Of a DNA stretch of 18,700 nucleotides, positions 6,605 through 13,917 are shown piece after piece. The notes beneath the pieces were generated by a model. It saw only the letters and a program-made list of their open reading frames with translations, had not been told where the DNA came from and made no database searches. Position numbers and translations under genes: made by a program. The stretch is from Acidobacteriaceae bacterium. Lineage in GTDB: Bacteria > Acidobacteriota > Terriglobia > Terriglobales > Acidobacteriaceae. The DNA is taken from contig PMHC01000068.1 of NCBI GenBank assembly GCA_003156495.1, positions 1-18,700 of the forward strand, read 5' to 3'. Each line of letters begins with the position of its first letter. Position 1 is the first letter of the stretch.

Positions 6605-9600
6605 CTAGAATTTAATTTTGACGCTAAGTTGAACCTGCCGCGGATTGTTGGCGGTGGAAGTTATCTCGCCGAAACTCGAATCATCTAGCGATACGTCAGG
6701 ATCGCCAAAGACCGGATGGTTCAGCGCGTTTTCCGCCTCCAAGCGCATTTCTGCCCGCAGCCCTTTGTGCAGAGAATCCAGCATAAATATTTTTTGCATG
6801 GAAAGGTTCGAGCTGAAACCCAACGGCGTGCGCACCATGGCCGTAGTACGCGGCATGTTGCCCAGCGTATACGAATCAGGGAGCGACAGCACGGAGGAAG
6901 CATTGGCAAAGTAACCATTAATCCAGTCTGAATCCTTGCCGCCTGCGCGCCGCAGCTTGCCTGTAATGTTCGGCCGCTGCGTGCCGTAGCTGGGAATAGC
7001 CGTGCCGTCGCTGGTGGTAAAGCAGAGCGGCCGGCCGCTCGATACGCGCCAGATGCCGTTGGTCTGCCATTCACCCACAATCGCATCAAGCCACTCCGGC
7101 ATGTGATTGAATAACGCCTTGCCCCGGCCGATAGGCAGCTCGTAAAGATAGCTAAGCTGGAAAACCGAAGGGATGTCAAAGCTCGACAAACTCCGTTCCG
7201 CCTTGAGGTTATTGGGGTTCTGCAGGCTCGTCGCGCCGCCCAGCCAGGTTGTATTGTCGTCGCCCACCGAAGCATTATCGATTGACTTCGACCAGACATA
7301 AGAAACCAGGAACTGCATCCCATTCGAGTACCGCTTTTCGGCCTCTAACTGCAATCCATGATAGATGGAGTTAGCCACCGGCCAAGCCTCGGTGGAAACG
7401 CCCCCCGGAAACTGCGGATAAGGCAGGTCAAGCAGATAAGCCTCAATGGTCGAAGACGACAGGGCGCTATTGCTATCCGTAATCGTGCCATAGAACGGGT
7501 TGCTAACCATGTTGGTAAGATCGGCCATTTGCGAAGAGGAATACGACTCTACCCCGGAACCCAGGTGATTGATCCAGTTAGCGCCGGAAAAATACAGATG
7601 CGTACCTTTCTTTCCGTTATAAGTTGCGCTGAGGAAGATATTCCATGGAACCTGGCGTTCGATGCCTAAGCTCCAGCTTTGCTCGTAGGGAGTATTGGTC
7701 ATCGAGCGGAACGGACCTGTAGCGCTCGTACCTACATCGTTCATCAATCCCAGGGTATTTCCGCTAGGCTTAGTCAATCCACTGGGGAAGGGATTGCTCA
7801 GGTGCAAATAAGGTGTAGCGCCGTCGTCCTGGTATGTCGTAATAGCCGAGGTCCACTGGTTATATCCCTGCGCTCCGTAAGGAGCAACGCCATTGACGCC
7901 GGCGCGGGACTGCGAATAGTAAATGCCATAGCCGCCGCGCGCGACCGTTTTTGAATTGATTTGGTAGGCGATGCCAAAGCGCGGCTGTATGTCGTGCCAA
8001 TCCGTGTTGACGATATGCCGCTGCTTGGAACTGGCGAATACCTCGCCGCCATAGAGCGTTCCCATGCCAGAGATGGTAAGTGGCAGGGTTGCCGTGGGAT
8101 CGAACCAATTTTGCCGGTTAAAGCGCTCGGAGCGAGGGAGCGTAATGTCGTAGCGCAAGCCAACGTTAATTGTTAAGTTGCGGTTGACTTTCCAGTTTTC
8201 TTGCCCATATCCGGCAAACTGATGATCTTCCGTGGCCGGCTGATCCTGAATTTCGTATGTGGCATAGCTCATATTTCCCATCATGAAGCTGGCCATGGCG
8301 TCGCCACCGCAGTAAGTCATAGCGGCTGGGCATGCCGAAGTGCCCGTTCGCGAGAAGGTAAAGTCTCCATTCGGCGCGTTGGTTTGGATATAGTTCATTT
8401 GATGCTGGCGACCCTCGAAGCCGAACTTAGTATCGAAGTTGCCGTGGACCTTGTCCAAAGAGATTGACAGTTGCGCGGTGCTCTGGCCTTCCTTGTAGTT
8501 GCCATAGGGATTATTGCCAGCAGTCAAACTATTCGATGCCGTGTAATAGTTCTCACTAAGATAGATCGCCGGCACGCCCATAAAGCCATTCGAATTCAGG
8601 TAAGAAGGAAATCCCAGCGAGGAAAGGGGATCGGTAACGCCGCCATCGCCATTGTAGGCGCTGATGCGCTCGCTGCCTCTGGTGAAGCCGAAAACGGTAG
8701 TCAGCAGCATAGTCGGGCTGAATGTATGCACGTCATTCAACGAAAACAGATGTGCATGGCTGTGATTGGGTCCGCCTCCGCATGGGTCAATATAACTGTT
8801 GTAGCAGTTATAACCTTCCGTGCTGTCCGATTCCTGCGAATACTTGGCGCTCAACAGGTTTTTCTGGTTAAAGCGGTGATCGATCTTAATGTCAAATTGA
8901 TCGTTTACCGTATGATTCGCGCCTGAGCTGGTCCAGTTGTAATAGATCGTGGGCGAAGCCATGCTAGCGGTTGGCGTGGGATACAGGTTCATCATTTTTT
9001 TGGCGACAGGATCGATCAGGTTTCCCTTGCCTGTGCCTAACTCGTAGCCTGTGCCTGTCAACTTCGAGTTGCCTGGGCTGGCATAATCGCCAATCTTGTT
9101 GTAAGGAATATATGCGCTGCGTACGGCGCCGGTCGTGCTATTGCTGTTGGGGTCCGTGTAGGTTCCATAAGTTCCGGTGTAAGGATCCCAGATTTGGCCA
9201 GACGCAACGGAGCACTGGCCATTGGAATCAAAGCTGCCGCCCTGGGTGGTGCAAACCGCGCCAAAGTCGCCGCTGGTGCGCTCCTCCGTGGTGGGAACGC
9301 CGGCTTCATAGGTATAGGCCGTACTGGACCGTGTGCCTGAATAATCCACAAAGAAAAAGGTCTTGTTACGCCAAATGGGGCCGCCGAAGGTGCCGCCATA
9401 GTTATTGCGGTGCACGGGGGGTAACGCAATGCCGTTGTAATTGTTAAACCAAGTATTGGAGTCTGTAATCTTGTTGCGAATATAGTCGTAGACGCCGCCG
9501 TGGAATTCATTAGATCCCGAACGGGTGACTAGGTTCACCACCGAAGCACCAGAAAATCCGTATTCTGCCGAAAAGTTCGATTGCTCAACACGGAATTCCT

Positions 9601-10288
9601 CGACGGACTCCGAAGAGGGCATGTAAGTAACCTGGGTTACGCCGCCATTCGGTTCCATGTTGGTTACGGTGACGCCATCCATCAACACGTCGGCGGTCGA
9701 GTTGCGGCTGCCGTTGGAGACAAAGTTCGTGCCCGTGCCACTTACCGGACTCTGGTTATCGGCTTCGGTAACGCCGGGCGTAAGCATGGCCAGATCCATC
9801 ACGTAGCGATCGACCAGCGGCAGACTATCGATGAAGTTGCGATTCACCACCAGTCCTCCAGTGGCGTCTTGTATGTCGAGAAGTTGCGCTTGCGAATTGA
9901 CCACGACAGATTCGGTCGAGCTGGCGACCGTCATGGTCAAATTGGCCGTCGAGTTTTGCGTGACATTTAAACGGATGCCCGTGCGCATGCTTTTTTCAAA
10001 GCCAGGAGCCTCGGCAATGACCGTGTAGAGTCCCGGCGCCACGGAGCGGAACAGATACCGGCCCGTTTCGTCAGAAATGCCCGTGAAGCGATAACCCTTA
10101 TCCTGATCGAGCAGCGTCACTTTGGCGCCAGCAATGGCGGCGCCTGTTTTGTCGGCTAACGTGCCGCTGACAGACCCAAAATAACCCTGCCCATATACGC
10201 CCGACGCAAACAGAACAACTAGCGCGGCAAATAGACAAAGAAAAAACGACCGGCTTCGATCGCAACAATTTCGCCACTGCGAATTCAT
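6605..10288 (-). CDS. TonB-dependent receptor, Oar-like, with carboxypeptidase-regulatory domain
   Basis: The protein is 1,227 aa. A signal peptide (1 to about 33; LCLFAALVVLFASG then VYGQ) is followed by a carboxypeptidase-regulatory-like beta-sandwich (about 36-118; SGTLADKTGAAIAGAKV, then GRYLFRSVAPGLYTV). The plug domain (about 125-260) contains VLMDGVTV and NLVTRSGSNEFHG. A large outer-membrane beta barrel then runs to a terminal phenylalanine (LSVKIKF), as expected for an outer membrane protein. Such receptors import oligosaccharides or other bulky ligands using TonB energy. The expanded family is typical of acidobacteria. The ATG at 10288 has GGAGG 5 nt upstream; the TTG seven codons earlier lies upstream of that site and is rejected. 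The neighbours (LacI upstream, GH9 downstream) suggest a glucan-derived ligand. The ligand itself is inferred. Confidence 0.93.
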   Translation of the reverse strand: MNSQWRNCCDRSRSFFLCLFAALVVLFASGVYGQGYFGSVSGTLADKTGAAIAGAKVTLLDQDKGYRFTGISDETGRYLFRSVAPGLYTVIAEAPGFEKSMRTGIRLNVTQNSTANLTMTVASSTESVVVNSQAQLLDIQDATGGLVVNRNFIDSLPLVDRYVMDLAMLTPGVTEADNQSPVSGTGTNFVSNGSRNSTADVLMDGVTVTNMEPNGGVTQVTYMPSSESVEEFRVEQSNFSAEYGFSGASVVNLVTRSGSNEFHGGVYDYIRNKITDSNTWFNNYNGIALPPVHRNNYGGTFGGPIWRNKTFFFVDYSGTRSSTAYTYEAGVPTTEERTSGDFGAVCTTQGGSFDSNGQCSVASGQIWDPYTGTYGTYTDPNSNSTTGAVRSAYIPYNKIGDYASPGNSKLTGTGYELGTGKGNLIDPVAKKMMNLYPTPTASMASPTIYYNWTSSGANHTVNDQFDIKIDHRFNQKNLLSAKYSQESDSTEGYNCYNSYIDPCGGGPNHSHAHLFSLNDVHTFSPTMLLTTVFGFTRGSERISAYNGDGGVTDPLSSLGFPSYLNSNGFMGVPAIYLSENYYTASNSLTAGNNPYGNYKEGQSTAQLSISLDKVHGNFDTKFGFEGRQHQMNYIQTNAPNGDFTFSRTGTSACPAAMTYCGGDAMASFMMGNMSYATYEIQDQPATEDHQFAGYGQENWKVNRNLTINVGLRYDITLPRSERFNRQNWFDPTATLPLTISGMGTLYGGEVFASSKQRHIVNTDWHDIQPRFGIAYQINSKTVARGGYGIYYSQSRAGVNGVAPYGAQGYNQWTSAITTYQDDGATPYLHLSNPFPSGLTKPSGNTLGLMNDVGTSATGPFRSMTNTPYEQSWSLGIERQVPWNIFLSATYNGKKGTHLYFSGANWINHLGSGVESYSSSQMADLTNMVSNPFYGTITDSNSALSSSTIEAYLLDLPYPQFPGGVSTEAWPVANSIYHGLQLEAEKRYSNGMQFLVSYVWSKSIDNASVGDDNTTWLGGATSLQNPNNLKAERSLSSFDIPSVFQLSYLYELPIGRGKALFNHMPEWLDAIVGEWQTNGIWRVSSGRPLCFTTSDGTAIPSYGTQRPNITGKLRRAGGKDSDWINGYFANASSVLSLPDSYTLGNMPRTTAMVRTPLGFSSNLSMQKIFMLDSLHKGLRAEMRLEAENALNHPVFGDPDVSLDDSSFGEITSTANNPRQVQLSVKIKF

Positions 10289-10325
10289 GTATCCTCCGAA
10301 AACGAACAAAGTGCCTCAGCGAATT

Positions 10326-10354
10326 AATATCGGTTGAAACGATTCAATTGTCAA
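10326..10354 (-). promoter_or_regulatory. Sigma-70 type promoter of the TonB-dependent receptor gene
   Basis: Read on the minus strand, a perfect -35 box TTGACA (10354-10349) is followed by a 17-nt spacer and GATATT (10331-10326), which matches four of six bases of TATAAT. Transcription would begin near 10319 and leave an untranslated leader of about 30 nt before the ATG at 10288. Box sequence, spacing and distance to the ribosome binding site all agree. The spacer holds the LacI-type operator. Confidence 0.75.
10334..10347. promoter_or_regulatory. LacI-family operator within promoter spacer
   Basis: TTGAAACGATTCAA has perfect TTGAA/TTCAA arms around a central CG, the usual LacI-family operator shape. 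It sits wholly inside the -35 to -10 spacer of the receptor promoter, so a bound protein would block RNA polymerase. The gene immediately upstream encodes a LacI-family regulator, making that protein the obvious candidate. Binding is inferred. Confidence 0.7.
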
Positions 10355-10358
10355 TGTT

Positions 10359-10372
10359 TTTTTCATGAAAAA
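10359..10372. promoter_or_regulatory. Perfect 14-bp AT-rich palindrome upstream of the receptor promoter
   Basis: TTTTTCATGAAAAA is a perfect palindrome centred about 15 bp upstream of the -35 box and about 25 bp from the LacI-type operator centre. It lies in an AT-rich stretch (10351-10402). It could be an activator site or act as an UP-like element. No regulator family is assigned. Confidence 0.4.
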
Positions 10373-10480
10373 GCAATACTATTTTTAGAAAAAAACTATA
10401 ATGTGTCTTTTGTGCGAGATAAGCGCGCAGCGCGATTCAAGCGCGAGCCAGAAAACGCTTCGGATGTATTGGGTTTATAT

Positions 10481-11515
10481 TCAACGAGATGGGCGGTTGG
10501 CCGCACACGCCGGCGGCCGCGCCACCGACTCCCGAATCCTCAGTTCCGTTCCCAGAACCACGTGCCGCGGCGAGCTCTCCCGATCGACTACGCGATCGAG
10601 CACGATGCGGGCGGCCGTCGCCCCAAGCTGGTAGGGCGACTGATAAACCGAGGTTAATTGCGGCGTGATCATCTCGGTCAAATCGAGGCCGTCAAAGCCA
10701 ATCAGAGAGATGTCTTCGGGGCAGCGCAGCCCCGCCTCGCGAATCGCGCGCAACGCGCCCATGGCGATCATGTCATTCGAAGCGAAAATCGCCGTCGGTC
10801 GGGGCAGCAGACGCAACAGCATTTTGGTCTTCGTATAACCGCCCGCATGATCGAAGCTCGCCTCTTGCACCAAGCCTGGCAGTATGAGCAGGCCCGCTTC
10901 CTGCATGGCCCGGCGATAGCCTTCCAGCCGGTCCTGCGCATTGGTTAAAAGCTGCGGACCGGCAATCATGGCGATCGCTTTATGCCCCTGCTCGATCAAA
11001 AATCGTGTGGCTTTGCGCGCGCCGTCTACGTTGTCGATGGTCACCGTATCGCCATCCCAATTCGGCGGCAGACGATCGATGCAAACAACCGCGGCGCCAT
11101 TTTCGCGGTAGGACTTGGCCTGCGCGGTCAAGTCGCTGAAGTTCGAGGAAATGACGATCAGGCCGGCGGGAAAATACGAGCGTAGCGACTGCAACTGCAC
11201 AATTTCCTTGGCGTGATCGTTATCCGTGTTGCAGAGAATCATGCGGTAGCCATTGGCGAAAGCAAGATCTTCCGCTCCCCGCACCACGCTGGGGAAAAAA
11301 GGATTCATGATGTCGGGAATGATCATGGCGATCATGTTGGTTTTGTCGCGGCGCAGGCCGCGCGCCAACTGGCTGGGCTGATAGCCAGAGGCTTGCACCA
11401 CCTCCAGCACGCGCTTGCGCAACGGCTCGCGTACGCGCGCCGTGCCATTCAGCACATGCGAAACGGTGCCCAGCGAAACGCCGGCCAGCTTTGCGATTTG
11501 CTTCATGTTCGCCAT
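10481..11515 (-). CDS. LacI-family transcriptional regulator
   Basis: A 344-aa DNA-binding repressor. The N-terminal helix-turn-helix (residues 4-24; IAKLAGVSLGTVSHVLNG) is followed by helix 3 and a hinge helix PSQLARGLR (47-55) with the characteristic Leu-Ala pair that wedges the minor groove. The C-terminal periplasmic-binding-protein-like effector domain (about 60-335) includes PDIMNPFF, an FASNDMIAMGALRA stretch and GFDGLDL. The ATG at 11515 gives the normal family length. The longer open frame to 11596 adds a non-homologous leader. The site before 11515 is weak (GTGAG), and MKQ at 11506 is an alternative start. The gene is divergent from the sugar permease-ribokinase pair and upstream of the receptor gene, whose promoter carries a LacI-type operator. 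The effector is probably a sugar of the imported type but cannot be read from sequence. Confidence 0.93.
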   Translation of the reverse strand: MANMKQIAKLAGVSLGTVSHVLNGTARVREPLRKRVLEVVQASGYQPSQLARGLRRDKTNMIAMIIPDIMNPFFPSVVRGAEDLAFANGYRMILCNTDNDHAKEIVQLQSLRSYFPAGLIVISSNFSDLTAQAKSYRENGAAVVCIDRLPPNWDGDTVTIDNVDGARKATRFLIEQGHKAIAMIAGPQLLTNAQDRLEGYRRAMQEAGLLILPGLVQEASFDHAGGYTKTKMLLRLLPRPTAIFASNDMIAMGALRAIREAGLRCPEDISLIGFDGLDLTEMITPQLTSVYQSPYQLGATAARIVLDRVVDRESSPRHVVLGTELRIRESVARPPACAANRPSR

Positions 11516-11526
11516 AATCGATAGCT

Positions 11527-11540
11527 CACAAACGCTTACA
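11527..11540. promoter_or_regulatory. Operator-like site before lacI (possible autoregulation)
   Basis: The minus strand reads TGTAAGCGTTTGTG, with ten of 14 positions matching the generic LacI-family operator TGTAAACGTTTACA and a central CG. It begins 12 bp upstream of the lacI start codon, in the leader. A bound repressor could act as a roadblock. The right half is poor, so confidence is low. Confidence 0.35.
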
Positions 11541-11614
11541 CTCGGGCAGAAGAACGCCTCCGTTCCTCCGCGTCCGCGCGCGTAGTACATACACAAATCT
11601 TCTTGGCTTTGATG

Positions 11615-11643
11615 ACTTTAACCAGTCTAGTGCAAAACCTCAA
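11615..11643 (-). promoter_or_regulatory. Candidate lacI promoter
   Basis: On the minus strand TTGAGG (11643-11638), a 17-nt spacer and TAAAGT (11620-11615) match four of six bases at each box. It would give a leader of about 93 nt that includes the operator-like site at 11527-11540. This is a weak call based on box similarity and spacing only. Confidence 0.25.
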
Positions 11644-11747
11644 AAGACGTATCTTCTTCCCGCCGATTTCAGAGCCGCTCGGGCGGGAAACGGCGCCCGG
11701 CCGCTCTCGTTTAACATCTATCTGCAAGCCTCCGCCAAACGGCGACC

Positions 11748-11803
11748 TTGACAGAACATGAAGGCTAGTCTAGTCTCATTCACGAGATTTTGAAACCTTT
11801 TAT
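11748..11803 (+). promoter_or_regulatory. Candidate permease-ribokinase promoter with operator half-site
   Basis: A perfect -35 box TTGACA (11748-11753) is followed after 17 nt by TAGTCT (11771-11776), a poor -10 box. Downstream, TTGAAACCTTTTAT (11790-11803) repeats the left half, TTGAAAC, of the receptor operator and matches it at ten of 14 positions, but it lacks the central CG and the right arm. Both calls are tentative. Confidence 0.3.
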
Positions 11804-11880
11804 TTCGGTAAATTCAGGAGCCAAACCGCGCTGAAATGCGGCGCTCTTTAACCGCACGAACAAAGAAAGAAGGTCTGTCG

Positions 11881-12870
11881 ATGTATCAACCAGAGACCTA
11901 CGCCATTGCGCTTTTGTTCACGATCATCACCATGATTTGCTGGGGATCGTGGGCCAACACCCTCAAGCTGTGCCCGAAATTCCGCTTTCAGCTTTTTTAC
12001 TGGGACTACGCGGTGGGGCTGGTGCTGGCGGCTCTGGCCTGGGGATTCACGCTCGGCAGCCACGGTTCGGCCGGAGTTCCGCTACTGGCGAATTTAAGCC
12101 AAGCCGACTGGAGCCATATCGGCCTAGCCATTTTAGGCGGCATCACCTTCAACATCGCCAATCTGGTGCTGGTGGCCGCCATCAACCTCTCGGGCCTGGC
12201 CGTCGCATTTCCGGTCGGCATCGGGTTGGCGCTGGTGGTTGGGGCCGTATCGAGCTATTGCATTGCGCCGCGCGGCAATCCGCTGATGCTGTTTGGCGGA
12301 ATCCTGCTGGTGGTGGCGGCGATTGTGTGCGACGCATCGGCCTATGGCGTACGTGAAGGCGGGCAGGGCGCCCGCAGCCGCCGCGGGCTGATTTTGAGCA
12401 TTTTCGCCGGCCTGCTAATGGGCATGTTTTATCCCTTCGTCTCCCGCTCGATGAGCGGGGAGGCAGCGCTGAGCCCCTACGCCAGCACGCTGATTTTCAC
12501 CATCGGCGTTTTTCTGAGTACGATTCCCGTGAATGCCTGGCTGATGCGGCGGCCGCTCGACGGCGACCAGCCGGTGGCGATGAAGGAATATTTTGCCGCG
12601 CCGTGCATTTGGCATTTATGGGGAATTCTAGGCGGCCTGATCTGGTGCACGGGCTCGATGCTGAATTTTGTGGCCTCGCGCACGGCGATTGTTGGCCCGG
12701 CGACTTCGTATTCAATCGGCCAAGGCGCAACCATGGTCTCGGCCTTTTGGGGAGTTTTTGTGTGGCGCGAATTTTCCGGAGCACCGGCGCTAGCCAAGAA
12801 GCTGGTCGCCGCCATGTTCGCTTTGTTTATAGCCGGCCTGATGCTGGTCGCACTTTCCCCGCTGTTCTAA
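11881..12870 (+). CDS. GRP/RhaT-like sugar permease (inner membrane)
   Basis: The 329-aa protein is almost entirely hydrophobic and shows about ten membrane segments, the layout of the glucose/ribose porter family within the drug/metabolite transporter superfamily. The N-terminus (ITMICWGSWAN, 16-26) and FYWDYAVGL (39-47) resemble GRP and L-rhamnose permease relatives. It would carry a monosaccharide across the inner membrane, probably by proton symport. The ATG at 11881 is preceded by AAGAAGG about 7 nt upstream; the earlier in-frame ATG at 11836 lacks a site and adds a charged leader. Ribokinase follows after a 40-nt gap on the same strand, so the two are very likely one operon and the substrate may be ribose or another pentose. 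That substrate is inferred from the neighbour. Confidence 0.85.
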   Translation: MYQPETYAIALLFTIITMICWGSWANTLKLCPKFRFQLFYWDYAVGLVLAALAWGFTLGSHGSAGVPLLANLSQADWSHIGLAILGGITFNIANLVLVAAINLSGLAVAFPVGIGLALVVGAVSSYCIAPRGNPLMLFGGILLVVAAIVCDASAYGVREGGQGARSRRGLILSIFAGLLMGMFYPFVSRSMSGEAALSPYASTLIFTIGVFLSTIPVNAWLMRRPLDGDQPVAMKEYFAAPCIWHLWGILGGLIWCTGSMLNFVASRTAIVGPATSYSIGQGATMVSAFWGVFVWREFSGAPALAKKLVAAMFALFIAGLMLVALSPLF

Positions 12871-12910
12871 GCAGAAGTTTTTGCACTGCGACTATTTACT
12901 CGAGGTGTCG

Positions 12911-13834
12911 ATGTACGGAAGCACATTTAAAAAGCCGATCGCCGTGGTTGGCAGTATCAATGCCGACCTAGTTTGCCGTGTCGGCAGAATTCCCCGCTCT
13001 GGAGAAACACTGCTGGGTTCGGAGTTTCGCATTCATCCCGGCGGCAAGGGCGCCAATCAAGCAGTGGCTGCGGCGCGGCTGGGCTGCGGCGTGCGCATGA
13101 TCGGCAAGCTCGGCAACGACGCATTTGGCGCGGTGCTGCGCAAAAGCATGGTAGACGCGGGGGTGGACGTCTCCGGCGTCGATACGATCGACGAAGCCTC
13201 TGGCGTGGCGCTGATTGAAGTTTCAGACGCAGGCGAAAATTGCATTGTGGTGGCGCCAGGCGCCAATGCGCGCATCGCGCCCGCAGACATCGACCGCCAG
13301 ATCGACGCGCTGCGCCAAGCCGGTCTGGTTCTGGCGCAGCTGGAAATTCCCCTGGAAACGATCAGCTACCTGGCGCAAATCTGCCGCCGCGAATCCATTC
13401 CGCTGATGCTCGATCCAGCGCCGGCGCAAGCACTGCCCGATGAATTGCTGCGCGCCGTCACGTGGTTTACGCCCAACGAAACAGAGGCCGCTTTCTACGC
13501 GGCGGCGCAAAATCCAGACGAGCAGTACAAGGCGCTCTTCGCGCGCGGACTAACCGGAATCGTGCTCAAGCGCGGCGAACATGGTCTTTCGCTAACCGCG
13601 CCCGGCAGCCAGCGCGTCGATCTGCCGGCCTTCCACGTGAAAGCTGTAGACAGCACGGCGGCCGGCGACGCCTTCAATGGCGCATTCGCGGCAGCATTGA
13701 TGCTTGGCTCGGAACCAGTCGAGGCCGCGCGCTTTGCCTCCGCGGCGGCGGCCATCTCCGTTACGCGAGCGGGCGCACAACCGTCAATGGCCTCGCGCGA
13801 CGAGGTCGATCGCTTTCTGGCGCAGCAGCAATAA
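12911..13834 (+). CDS. rbsK: Ribokinase (PfkB family)
   Basis: The enzyme phosphorylates D-ribose at O5 with ATP to feed the pentose phosphate pathway. The 307-aa length is normal. Sugar-binding residues appear in GSINADL (14-20; N17, D19) and GGKGANQA (44-51), and E145 is in the QLEIP segment. The ATP/anion-hole signature with the catalytic Asp is STAAGDAFNG (248-257, D253). The GGKGANQ and VDSTAAGDAFNGAFA forms favour ribokinase over fructokinase or ketohexokinase, although PfkB specificity is not certain from sequence. The ATG at 12911 is preceded by GAGGTG and fixes the start; a frame to 12881 lacks a site. It is the second gene of the permease operon and ends at a strong terminator. The LacI gene on the other side probably regulates it. 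Confidence 0.92.
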   Translation: MYGSTFKKPIAVVGSINADLVCRVGRIPRSGETLLGSEFRIHPGGKGANQAVAAARLGCGVRMIGKLGNDAFGAVLRKSMVDAGVDVSGVDTIDEASGVALIEVSDAGENCIVVAPGANARIAPADIDRQIDALRQAGLVLAQLEIPLETISYLAQICRRESIPLMLDPAPAQALPDELLRAVTWFTPNETEAAFYAAAQNPDEQYKALFARGLTGIVLKRGEHGLSLTAPGSQRVDLPAFHVKAVDSTAAGDAFNGAFAAALMLGSEPVEAARFASAAAAISVTRAGAQPSMASRDEVDRFLAQQQ

Positions 13835-13852
13835 GCGTGGCGCAATCGCGAT

Positions 13853-13896
13853 AAAAGAAAGTGCCGATCGGATCATCCGATCGGCACTTTTCTTTT
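13853..13896. terminator. Bidirectional terminator between rbsK and the GH-A-like gene
   Basis: The stem AAAGTGCCGATCGGAT pairs with ATCCGATCGGCACTTT (about 13858-13890). The plus strand is followed by TCTTTT and the minus strand by TTCTTTTAT. The flanking A-rich and T-rich runs let it act for both convergent transcripts. Confidence 0.92.
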
Positions 13897-13917
13897 ATCG
13901 AAAGATCACCACGATTT

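Larger units (their letters stand above)
11516..11880. other. 365-bp divergent intergenic control region
   Basis: No credible gene lies here; the short open frames lack start sites and homology. It separates lacI (minus) from the sugar permease gene (plus) and should contain both promoters. Candidate elements are listed separately: an operator-like site at 11527-11540, a lacI promoter at 11615-11643, and a permease promoter with half-site at 11748-11803. The octamer AGTCTAGT occurs twice (11624-11631 and 11767-11774), once near each candidate promoter. Confidence 0.6.

Noticed and set aside
10397..10402. Perfect TATAAT on the plus strand that could drive antisense transcription into lacI.
   Set aside because: No acceptable -35 box exists at 16-18 bp, and the surrounding DNA is generally AT-rich, so a chance match is likely.
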